DNA of 51,008 nucleotides from contig CAJJWN010000022.1 of assembly GCA_905196835.1 (NCBI GenBank), positions 1 through 51,008 on the forward strand, given 5' to 3'. The position numbers and the translations under genes were made by a program. Position 1 is the stretch's first letter, and every line of letters begins with the position of its first letter. Positions 44,040-51,008 of the stretch are shown here, one piece after another. Source of the stretch: an uncultured Prevotella sp. (GTDB lineage Bacteria; Bacteroidota; Bacteroidia; Bacteroidales; Bacteroidaceae). The notes beneath the pieces are model-generated. The model ran no database searches. It was not told where the DNA came from and saw only the letters and a program-made list of their open reading frames with translations.

Positions 44040-45652
44040 TTTACCAGTCCTCCTTTCTGTTTCTTTTCCCTTAAATGTCTTTGCAATGTCTGCATACATT
44101 CACGGCACGGTATTATCACGCTCACTCCATGGTAATTTATCTCGTCACGAAGCAGTTGTTCTATCTCCGGCATATTCTTAGGCAGAGGTACAACTGTCTT
44201 CAGATGTTCGTCATTCAATCCCAAACCACGGCAAATTGCCTCAAGCTTGTTAGTTCCGGCAGAGTCCTGCCCACCTGTCATTGCTGTTGTAAGATTGTCG
44301 CTTATTATTACCGTTATGTCGGCATTCTCATTGATTGCATCAAGCAGGCCAGTCATGCCGGAATGCGTAAAAGTAGAATCACCTATGACAGCAACGGCAG
44401 GCCATTGTCCTGCATCGGCCGCACCTTTCGCCATAGTGATGCTGGCACCCATATCAACCGTGGAATGCAACGCGCGGTATGGAGGCAAAGCGCCAAGCGT
44501 ATAGCAGCCAATGTCGCCGAATACACGGGCGTTAGGATATTCTTTAAGCACATCATTCAGCGCAGCATACACGTCCCTGTGCCCACAACCTTGACATAAT
44601 GCAGGTGGACGCGGCACGGTATTCTCGCTCTTCACATACCCTTCGCAACTGTTCAAGCCTAAAGCCTTTTTCAGAATGTCGGGAGTAAGTTCTCCTGTAC
44701 GTGGCAAATCGCCTGTAAGCGTTCCCTTGATTACGGCATTGCCCGGCATGATACCTGTAAGCGCGTCTTCGATAAATGGTTGTCCTTCTTCAACAACCAG
44801 CACGCTGTCGCATTCTTCCGTCATCCTGCGTATCAGTTCCTTTGGCAAAGGGTAATGGCTTATCTTCAATACGGGGAACGGGCATCCGTCAGGATAACAC
44901 TCATTCAGGTAGTTGATGCCGATGCCGCTTGCTATGATGCCTTGCGAATGGTCCGATGCATCGATATAACAGTTATATCGGCTTTCAACAGCGTCTTGTT
45001 CTAACTTAGCCTGCTGCGACGTCACAATATCGTTACGGCGGCGAGCCATCGCTGGCAACAACACCCAGTCTGTTGAAATTGCATCATAGTTCAGCGGATT
45101 TTGCATCTTTGGTTCATCGTTGATTTCCACGACAGCCCTGCTGTGCGCCATTCTGGTTGTTACACGCATCAATATAGGCAAATGAATGGCCTCGCTATAA
45201 TCAAAGGCGAAATGTACCATGTCATAAGCTTCTTGCTGGTTTGACGGTTCAAGGCATGGTATCATGGCAAACTTCGCATAAAAACGGCTGTCCTGCTCAT
45301 TCTGCGACGAGTGCATCGACGGGTCGTCGGCTACAAGTACGATTATGCCGCCGTTCGTTCCAGTCATTGCTGAATTTACAAAGGGGTCGGCACAAACATT
45401 CAGTCCTACATGCTTCATGCACACCAGCGCACGCTTGCCCATGAACGACATGCCAAGGGCTTCCTCCATTGCCGTTTTCTCGTTGACAGACCATTTTCTA
45501 TGGATATTGCGTTCCTTGGCAATTGGCGAGTTCTGGATGTATTCGGTTATCTCTGTTGACGGTGTTCCTGGATATGCGTACACACCGCTCAAACCGGCAT
45601 CTATGGCCGCCTGGGCAATTGCCTCGTCTCCCAATAATAACTTTTTCATCAT
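44036..45652 (-). CDS. iorA: Indolepyruvate:ferredoxin oxidoreductase, alpha subunit (no ferredoxin tail)
   Basis: 538 aa from ATG at 45652 (MMKKLLLG; the second ATG is 3 nt later). The N-domain has LLGDEAIAQAAIDAGLSGVYAYPGTPSTEI. The thiamine-diphosphate domain has QGCGHRDVYAAL, GDIGCYTLGALPPYRALHSTVDMGASI and AVIGDSTFTHSGMTGLLDAI. Many IorA proteins carry a C-terminal 2x[4Fe-4S] domain; here the protein ends about 30 residues after IIPCRECMQTL, with no further cluster motif. It is the first gene of the iorA-iorB-aminotransferase operon. I found no clear promoter in the 113 bp upstream. Confidence 0.92.
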   Translation of the reverse strand: MMKKLLLGDEAIAQAAIDAGLSGVYAYPGTPSTEITEYIQNSPIAKERNIHRKWSVNEKTAMEEALGMSFMGKRALVCMKHVGLNVCADPFVNSAMTGTNGGIIVLVADDPSMHSSQNEQDSRFYAKFAMIPCLEPSNQQEAYDMVHFAFDYSEAIHLPILMRVTTRMAHSRAVVEINDEPKMQNPLNYDAISTDWVLLPAMARRRNDIVTSQQAKLEQDAVESRYNCYIDASDHSQGIIASGIGINYLNECYPDGCPFPVLKISHYPLPKELIRRMTEECDSVLVVEEGQPFIEDALTGIMPGNAVIKGTLTGDLPRTGELTPDILKKALGLNSCEGYVKSENTVPRPPALCQGCGHRDVYAALNDVLKEYPNARVFGDIGCYTLGALPPYRALHSTVDMGASITMAKGAADAGQWPAVAVIGDSTFTHSGMTGLLDAINENADITVIISDNLTTAMTGGQDSAGTNKLEAICRGLGLNDEHLKTVVPLPKNMPEIEQLLRDEINYHGVSVIIPCRECMQTLQRHLREKKQKGGLVK

Positions 45653-45765
45653 ATTAGATTTTAACAACTATTCTACATGTATGTTTTTCATTCAAAAGAA
45701 AATTGTTTGCCTGACTTACATTCCAATAATATCAGAATTTCATCAGACAAACAATCTTTGTCAAA

Positions 45766-46989
45766 TCACTTAACAGTTACTTTCAACGGAGCACGCAAAG
45801 CCCCAAGAGTTTCTTCTGCGCGTAACTTCCATTCGTTAAGTGTGCGCACGTCATTCTTGCTCCATGCCGAACCGAAATAATAAGTATATTTCATGCCAGG
45901 CTTATATGAAACGACCCCTACCCCATGGCCGGAGTTACCGTTTGACGGAGTGTCGTACATCATCGCCTTGGTCGTACTTACGCCATTGGGGAACAACACA
46001 CCTACGTAAATCTGAAAATTCTGCTTTGTAGGATTGTCCGTCGGGTCGGCATAAAGCACGTAATCGCTGCCATAAAGCACGCTCTTTGTGTCTTCACTGT
46101 GGATTACAATGCCTGCCGCCAAATCACGCTGTGCCGTCAAACCGTCATACCATACAGTCATCTTGTTGAAGTTGCTGCCTTTGTCGCAGCTTATGATACG
46201 GTGTTCAACAACATTCTTGTCGCTGCCGATAGTGAAAGGATTGTACTCCAGTTGCACCGTAAAACGCAACGGACCATTGTCCAATATCTTATAAGTCTTG
46301 TAACAATAAGGCAGCACCATCTCGCCGCCGTCCATCAACGCCGGCGCACCGCAGCCCAGCGTAGGGCCGACCTTGTAGCAATCGAGGCCGTAACCGTGGT
46401 CGAAGTGGTATGTCGTTTCCTGCTGCATCTCAAGAGCCTCTTCCTCTTTCCCTGCCTTCTTAAGCTCCTCTATTTTAGCATGGTTCGACAGTTCCGTGTC
46501 ATATCGTTTCTCCACCTCAAGGTCGGGAGTGTTCTTCACCCAGACATCAACGCCATAAGCCTTTTCGCCAGTACGCTGCAAGGCCGGGCCATACACCCTG
46601 TATGCCGTGCGGTCGTTCTCCCATGCGATGTCGTCCACACGCTCCGGGTATTGCCTTCCGCATACATACGTCTTCATCGGTTTCGGCGTGCCGGGCATTA
46701 TTGTAAAATCAGCAGTACCGTTGGGGCGCACGCTTGCGTCAATCAGCAACTTGCCGTCATACGTAATCTGGTATGCCACTTGCTGCCCGAGCGCATTCTT
46801 CACTATGAACGCTCCGCCTTCCTTTATTCCGAGACGCGCGTAAACATCGCCTACGGGGATTTCCACAAGCTCCTGCCGTTGCACGTCTGAATTGTTTGAC
46901 ACTGTTACCGTTACATTTCCTGCAACGGCCGAAACTGGTGCAAGCATAAGCCCGAGCACCAAAGCGCAAAATGATTTTGATTTGTTCAT
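45766..46989 (-). CDS. DUF4861 family exported protein
   Basis: 407 aa. The signal peptide ends near VSAVAG. The mature part (VTVSNNSDVQRQELVEIPVGDVYARLG..., PYCYKTYKILDNGPLRFTVQLEYNPF, HRIISCDKGSNFNKMTVWYDG) is the beta-rich DUF4861 domain. The family is often linked to polysaccharide use and some members act near uronate or pectin pathways; no catalytic residues are assigned here. It starts 30 bp after the DPP-type peptidase and may share its transcript. Confidence 0.78.
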   Translation of the reverse strand: MNKSKSFCALVLGLMLAPVSAVAGNVTVTVSNNSDVQRQELVEIPVGDVYARLGIKEGGAFIVKNALGQQVAYQITYDGKLLIDASVRPNGTADFTIMPGTPKPMKTYVCGRQYPERVDDIAWENDRTAYRVYGPALQRTGEKAYGVDVWVKNTPDLEVEKRYDTELSNHAKIEELKKAGKEEEALEMQQETTYHFDHGYGLDCYKVGPTLGCGAPALMDGGEMVLPYCYKTYKILDNGPLRFTVQLEYNPFTIGSDKNVVEHRIISCDKGSNFNKMTVWYDGLTAQRDLAAGIVIHSEDTKSVLYGSDYVLYADPTDNPTKQNFQIYVGVLFPNGVSTTKAMMYDTPSNGNSGHGVGVVSYKPGMKYTYYFGSAWSKNDVRTLNEWKLRAEETLGALRAPLKVTVK

Positions 46990-47019
46990 ATCCGTTTTAT
47001 TGTATATTTGTATTCTTTC

Positions 47020-49224
47020 TTATTTCAAATTGTCAATAAAGAACTGCGCTATCTGCCTGAACAGATGGTTGCGCGTATTGCCGCCATAAATGCTGTGGTT
47101 GCGGTTCGTGTAGACGTTCATCTTGAAGTCCTTGTCCGCCTGCACAAGCGCTTCTGCGTATTCAAACGTGTTTTGCGGATGCACGTTGTCGTCGGCAATG
47201 CCGTGGCAGAGCAGCAACGCTCCGTGCAGCTGGCCTGCACGCTTTATCGGGTTGATGTCATAGCCCGACGGGTTCTCTTTGGGCGTGCGCATATACCTTT
47301 CCGTGTACACCGTGTCGTAATAACGCCAGTCTGTCGGCGGAGCAACAGCCACTCCGGCCTTGAACACTCCGCGGCCTTCGCTCATGCTCATAAGCGTGTT
47401 GAAACCGCCGTAGCTCCAGCCCCATATACCTATATTGTCTTTATCAACGTAAGGCAATGAAGCAAGATACAAGGCCGCCTCCACCTGGTCTTTCGACTCC
47501 ATGTCGCCGAGCTTCATGTACGTACACTTCTCGAAGTCAGCGCCGCGTCCGCCTGTTCCGCGTCCGTCAACGCAGACAAGGATGAAGCCTTGCTGAGCAA
47601 GATACTCGTCAAACAAAGCACCCTGCCCCATCGAGCCGATGTTCCATGAATTTACTACCTGCTGGCTTCCCGGTCCGCTGTATTGCCACATTATCACAGG
47701 ATATTTCCTGTTTGCATCAAAACCGGCAGGCTTTACCATCACTCCGTTAAGCTCAACGCCCTCTGATGTCTTGAAGCTAAAGAACTCCTTTTCCGGCAGG
47801 TTGTTTGATGCCAATTTGCCTTTCAGCGCCTTGTTGTCGAGCAACGTTACAATCTTCTTGCCTGCATTGGTGCAAACCGTATATTCGTAAGGATTGTTGC
47901 GGTCGCTCCACGAGTTGATGAAATACTTGTAGCCAGTGCTGAACACTGCGCTGTTCCATCCTTCCGTCGGGGTAAGGCATTCGGTCTTGCCGTTCTTGCC
48001 TGTCACATACACCTCGCGGTTCATAGCATTCTTGCCTGCCGCCTGGTAATATACGTCGCCCGTGCGCTCGTCGTAACCGTACACCTCGGTCACTTCGCCT
48101 GCGCCCTTTGTCAGTTGGCCTTGCAGCTGTCCTGTCATGCTGTACAGGTAAAGCTGCATCTTGCCGTTCCTGTCGCTCGGCAGCAATATATGGCTTGCGG
48201 TCACCTGTATGCCGTCCAGCACTTCCTCCTTCACATACCTTGGCACGCTCTCGTCAATGAGCAGTTTTGCCACCGTGCTGCGCGGATTTACCGCGTACAG
48301 GCACAGTTTGTCCTGGTGGCGGTTCATCGTGTAGACTATTATCTTTCCGGCGTCGGCCGTCGCCTTTATCCTCGGTATGTAGCCGTCGGCGTCGAGCGGC
48401 ACTTGCATGGTGCGTGTCTGGCGCGACTGCGTGTCGAAGCTCATCACCGCCACCTTTGAATTGTCTGCCCCGGCCTTGGGGTACTTGTACGAATACCAGC
48501 CCGGATATTCGGCATACTCGCTCTTTTCAGGCGCCAGTCCCTTGTACATCTGGAGCTGGAACATCGGCACCTTGCTCTCGTCAAACCTTATCCAGCACAG
48601 CATCGAGCCGTCGGCGTTGAACGTAAGCGCGCTGTTGAAGGCAAACTCTTCCTCGTACACCCAGTCGGGCACGCCGTTTATTACGCCGCCCGGCTTGCCG
48701 TCTTTCGTCACCTGGCTCTCCGAGTTGCCGTAAAGCAGCTTTATCAGGTATATGTTGTTCTCCCTCACGAAAGCCACCTTCAGGCCGTCGGGCGACCATA
48801 CGGGCGACTGCTGCGGCCCTCCATCCGATAGGCGTTCGAGCCTGCGGTCGGCTATGTTATATATATAATAGGTGGCCGTGAACGAGCGGCGGTAAATCCT
48901 CTCCGTCTTGGTCTGTATAAGCATCTTGGTCTCGTCGGGGCTCATTATGTAGTTGTCGAAGCCGTCGACGCTCTCGCCTACCGTGTTGTTCACATCAAAC
49001 AGCACGCCCGTGCGCTTGCCTGTCTTGTATGAATACTTTTCAACCTTCTTGCCGTCTTTGCTTATCATGGCGTAGCTCTCGCCGTCTTTCAGCGGCGTCA
49101 CCGCGCTAAGGCGTTCCGCCGCAAACTTGCCTGCTGCTATGTCTTTTATTGAAAGCATATCCTGCGACATCGTACTGCTTACGGCCATGAACAACGCCGC
49201 ACACATTACAAAAAACTTTCTCAT
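47020..49224 (-). CDS. Dipeptidyl peptidase IV-like S9 peptidase
   Basis: 734 aa. The signal peptide (about 1-20, ending STMSQ) indicates periplasmic export. An eight-bladed beta-propeller N-domain (DPPIV_N) includes PVWSPDGLKVAFVRENNIYL and GVPDWVYEEEFAF, the double-Glu segment that binds the N-terminus of substrates. The C-terminal alpha/beta hydrolase has S604 in GWSYGGFN, Asp in HGIADDNVHPQNT and His in NRNHSIYGGNTRNHL. It releases X-Pro or X-Ala dipeptides. A -7 box (TATCTTTG, minus strand 49258-49251) lies 27 bp upstream without a clear -33. Confidence 0.92.
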   Translation of the reverse strand: MRKFFVMCAALFMAVSSTMSQDMLSIKDIAAGKFAAERLSAVTPLKDGESYAMISKDGKKVEKYSYKTGKRTGVLFDVNNTVGESVDGFDNYIMSPDETKMLIQTKTERIYRRSFTATYYIYNIADRRLERLSDGGPQQSPVWSPDGLKVAFVRENNIYLIKLLYGNSESQVTKDGKPGGVINGVPDWVYEEEFAFNSALTFNADGSMLCWIRFDESKVPMFQLQMYKGLAPEKSEYAEYPGWYSYKYPKAGADNSKVAVMSFDTQSRQTRTMQVPLDADGYIPRIKATADAGKIIVYTMNRHQDKLCLYAVNPRSTVAKLLIDESVPRYVKEEVLDGIQVTASHILLPSDRNGKMQLYLYSMTGQLQGQLTKGAGEVTEVYGYDERTGDVYYQAAGKNAMNREVYVTGKNGKTECLTPTEGWNSAVFSTGYKYFINSWSDRNNPYEYTVCTNAGKKIVTLLDNKALKGKLASNNLPEKEFFSFKTSEGVELNGVMVKPAGFDANRKYPVIMWQYSGPGSQQVVNSWNIGSMGQGALFDEYLAQQGFILVCVDGRGTGGRGADFEKCTYMKLGDMESKDQVEAALYLASLPYVDKDNIGIWGWSYGGFNTLMSMSEGRGVFKAGVAVAPPTDWRYYDTVYTERYMRTPKENPSGYDINPIKRAGQLHGALLLCHGIADDNVHPQNTFEYAEALVQADKDFKMNVYTNRNHSIYGGNTRNHLFRQIAQFFIDNLK

Positions 49225-49250
49225 CGTTCTTTTTCTGGTTAATTTTCGGG

Positions 49251-49278
49251 CAAAGATAACTAAAAAACACTACATTTG
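49251..49278. promoter_or_regulatory. Back-to-back -7 boxes for the S9 peptidase and the radical SAM gene
   Basis: TATCTTTG on the minus strand (49258-49251) faces the peptidase, and TACATTTG on the plus strand (49271-49278) faces right. Neither has a TTTG at 19-21 bp. Confidence 0.38.
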
Positions 49279-49328
49279 CACCTGCAACTGATTTAATTAA
49301 TATTAATGGAAATGAAGATGAGCAACAA

Positions 49329-49493
49329 ATAATAATGAATAATGAATAATGAAAAAATGAATAATGAATAATCAGGCATACGCCACAACATAATCAACAG
49401 GACAATTATCCATTTTTCATTATCCATTATTCATTTTTCATTTTTAATTATTCATTTTTCATTCTTCATTCTTCATTTTTAATTCTTAATTCT
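49329..49493. repeat. Heptad-repeat hairpin element upstream of the radical SAM gene
   Basis: The left arm (49329-49371) repeats AATAATG/AATGAAT, the centre is about 39 bp, and the right arm (49411-49493) repeats the complement (ATTATTC, CATTTTT, CATTCTT) down to 2 bp before the ATG. The architecture is that of 8382-8530 with a different heptad. It makes up most of the leader of the radical SAM gene. Confidence 0.65.
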
Positions 49494-49495
49494 TA

Positions 49496-50419
49496 ATGCT
49501 TCCATACAACGACTACGGCACATGGCTGCGCTCGCGCTTTCCGTTCAAGGTACAAAAAATTTCTGTCGACGCTGGCTTCACCTGCCCCAACCGCGACGGC
49601 CGCATAAGCCGTGGAGGATGTACCTTTTGCAACAACGACACGTTCAACCCGTCTTACTGCAACAAGGACGCGTCAGTAAGCGAACAGCTTGAAACGGGCA
49701 AACGCTTCTTCGCACGCAAATACCCCGACATGCGTTACCTGGCTTACTTCCAGGCGTTCACCAACACTTACGCGCCGCTCGACACGCTGAAACTCCTCTA
49801 CGAGGAGGCTTTGAGCACGGACGGCGTGGTAGGAATCGTCATCGGCACGCGCCCCGACTGTGTCAGCCCTACCCTGCTCGACTATCTCGCCACGCTTGCA
49901 CGGCAGACGTTCGTCTCCGTGGAATACGGCATTGAGAGCACCAACGACGCTACCCTAAAAGGCATCAACCGCGGCCACACCTTCGACTGCGCACGCCGCG
50001 CCATAGCCGACACCGCCGCGCGAGGCATCGTAACCGGCGGCCACGTCATCCTCGGACTGCCAGGAGAAGACCGCGAGGAGAGCCTGCGGCAGGCCAACAC
50101 AATATCAGCCACGGCTCTACACACGCTGAAAATACACCAGCTGCAAATAATCCGCGGCACGCGCCTCGCCCGCGAATACGCCGAGCAACCCTTCCACCTG
50201 TATTCGCCCGATGAATACATCGGCCTGCTTACCGAATACATACGCCGCCTGCGCCCCGACATCGTGCTCGACCGCTTCACCTCCCAGTCGCCCTCCGACA
50301 TGCTCGTCGCACCGCGATGGGGACTGAAAAACCATGAGTTCGCCAACCTGCTCGCCAACCACATGCGCCGCACAGGGGCGCGCCAAGGCCAGCTGTACAC
50401 AGGCGGCGGCCAAGGCTGA
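49496..50419 (+). CDS. TIGR01212 family radical SAM protein (YhcC-like)
   Basis: 307 aa. The N-terminal LPYNDYGTWLRSRFPFKVQKISVDAGFTCPNRDGRISRGGCTFC has the family's cysteine spacing (C30, C42, C45) for a SAM-bound [4Fe-4S] cluster. SVEYGIES, ITGGHVILGLPGE and LHTLKIHQLQIIRGT are also family marks. The reaction is unknown; related proteins have been linked to RNA modification or stress. It starts right after a heptad repeat and has no co-transcribed partner in the window. Confidence 0.9.
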   Translation: MLPYNDYGTWLRSRFPFKVQKISVDAGFTCPNRDGRISRGGCTFCNNDTFNPSYCNKDASVSEQLETGKRFFARKYPDMRYLAYFQAFTNTYAPLDTLKLLYEEALSTDGVVGIVIGTRPDCVSPTLLDYLATLARQTFVSVEYGIESTNDATLKGINRGHTFDCARRAIADTAARGIVTGGHVILGLPGEDREESLRQANTISATALHTLKIHQLQIIRGTRLAREYAEQPFHLYSPDEYIGLLTEYIRRLRPDIVLDRFTSQSPSDMLVAPRWGLKNHEFANLLANHMRRTGARQGQLYTGGGQG

Positions 50420-50460
50420 CCGCCGCACTCCTGCATCTTCGCGCAATTTGAAAATTATCT

Positions 50461-50644
50461 TTCAATCTTTCATCATAAGCGGTAACACACTGGCTTTCAG
50501 CACGTTCTATGGTGAAAGATGCCAGCCGACATCTTTCACCATCCTTCATCAGCCGATGAAAGACGGTGAAGGATGCAGCATACCATCTTTCACCGGCTAA
50601 CACTCTAACTTACAACGAGTTATCACTTATGATGAAAGATTGAA
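50461..50644. repeat. 184-bp MITE-like element with 28-bp terminal inverted repeats
   Basis: The ends, 50461-50488 and 50617-50644, are reverse complements at 25 of 28 positions (core CAATCTTTCATCATAAG). Inside is a 13-bp stem, ATGGTGAAAGATG at 50509-50521 with complement at 50530-50542, and more GGTGAAAG/CTTTCACC copies. A further half-copy (CTGAAAGATTGAAAA) lies at 50661. No ORF of note. It begins 41 bp after the radical SAM stop. Confidence 0.65.
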
Positions 50645-50712
50645 GAATAAACGTCCGTAACTGAAAGATTGAAAAATCAACGGCCTCGCTTTTTATATCT
50701 GTATGTTTTGCA

Positions 50713-50811
50713 ATATGCGGCTTTTCGCCTTATGAAAGGCCATGTTTTGCACGGCAATATGCGGCCTTTTGCAGCGTAAAACATGGCATATTGCAGCGCC
50801 GTTTGCCGTCC
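50713..50811. repeat. 22-bp-period dyad array, five units, right edge
   Basis: Centres at 50717, 50739, 50761, 50783 and 50805, exactly 22 bp apart. Cores read GCGG, GGCCAT, GCGG, ATGG and TGCCGT, so the sequence has drifted while spacing has not. The gene it precedes, if any, lies outside the window. Confidence 0.6.
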
Positions 50812-50819
50812 TCTCTGCG

Positions 50820-50990
50820 TTTCGTTTGCTTCCGTGTTTCGGCGGTTTCTGTGTTTCGGCGTGATTTGCAATCCGCCGGAACAAAGTTTGCTGTATTTCT
50901 GTAGCATCCGTGTTTCGTTTGCTTCTGTGTTTCGTTTATTTCTGCGTTTCGGCGGTTTCTGTGTTTCGGCGTGATTTGCAATCCGCCGAA
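50820..50990. repeat. 17-bp tandem repeats and a 43-bp direct repeat
   Basis: A 43-bp sequence at 50836-50878 recurs exactly at 50946-50988, 110 bp apart. Between and within are 17-bp tandem units of the form GTGTTTCGTTTGCTTCT with variable middle. Each 43-bp copy starts TTTCGGCGG and ends CCGCCG, a possible stem. The frames through it give only low-complexity Arg/Asn/Glu/Thr-rich products, so it is not taken as coding. Confidence 0.6.
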
Positions 50991-51008
50991 CTATACTATA
51001 AGGATTTG

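Noticed and set aside
50677..50981. Overlapping minus-strand ORFs of 60-83 aa near the right edge
   Set aside because: They translate tandem repeats into low-complexity sequence in several frames at once; no start signal or family pattern.

Overview
The window looks like a chromosomal segment of a gut-type Bacteroidales bacterium, most likely in or near Prevotellaceae (Prevotella/Segatella-like). This is inferred from gene content, such as a fimbrillin-type lipoprotein beside a DUF3575 protein, a Nudix-fold AraR inside an arabinose operon, a T9SS-like sorting tail, a membrane pyrophosphatase, PPDK and DUF4861. It is also inferred from repeated matches to the Bacteroidetes promoter form TTTG-N19/20-TAnnTTTG. 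No rRNA, tRNA, IS transposase, prophage or CRISPR array was recognised.

Layout. 1-1447 (-): a fimbria-type pair, DUF3575 then a fimbrillin-like lipoprotein cut by the window edge, expressed from a promoter that lies between inverted repeats and may be invertible. 2438-10223 (+): an L-arabinose operon (secreted aldose 1-epimerase, Na+/sugar symporter, AraR, AraD, AraA, AraB). 10762-13224 (+): transketolase and RpiB, the pentose-phosphate exit for arabinose carbon. 13289-16858 (-): pyruvate kinase, and an EamA transporter with DNA polymerase IV. 17111-20385 (-): a small sorting-tail protein, an L,D-transpeptidase, an ECF sigma factor, a one-TM anti-sigma-like protein and a CpxP/Spy-like periplasmic protein, apparently an envelope-stress module. 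20459-22783 (-): mazG, a lipoprotein and rnz. 22881-26808 (+): valS and a clostripain-family lipoprotein. 26907-36022 (-): ugd, and a chain rlmD, porin, hppA, Wzx-like flippase, iron-sulfur F420H2-dehydrogenase-like protein. 36169-36717 (+): a small membrane protein. 36985-38526 (-): glutamine synthetase. 39307-42027 (+): PPDK. 42120-45652 (-): iorA, iorB and an aminotransferase (amino-acid fermentation). 45766-49224 (-): a DPP-IV-like peptidase and a DUF4861 protein. 49496-50419 (+): a radical SAM protein.

Metabolically, arabinose is imported, epimerised, isomerised, phosphorylated and passed through the pentose-phosphate pathway to PEP/pyruvate. Pyruvate kinase and PPDK both act there, and PPDK with the K+-dependent membrane pyrophosphatase points to a pyrophosphate-linked energy economy.

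The most unusual content is non-coding. Six intergenic regions carry arrays of short dyad units (core like AAAGACGGCCTTT) that keep an exact 22-bp register over 4 to 9 units even where the sequence has diverged. Five of them lie upstream of the promoter region of the next gene (ara operon, tkt, EamA, ugd, ppdK); the sixth is at the right edge. Separate families include hairpin elements of 7-bp repeats (three intergenic; a related heptad tract lies in frame inside the glutamine synthetase gene), a near-perfect 42-bp inverted repeat, and a 184-bp element with 28-bp terminal inverted repeats. All coordinates were read by eye; no search or folding was run.
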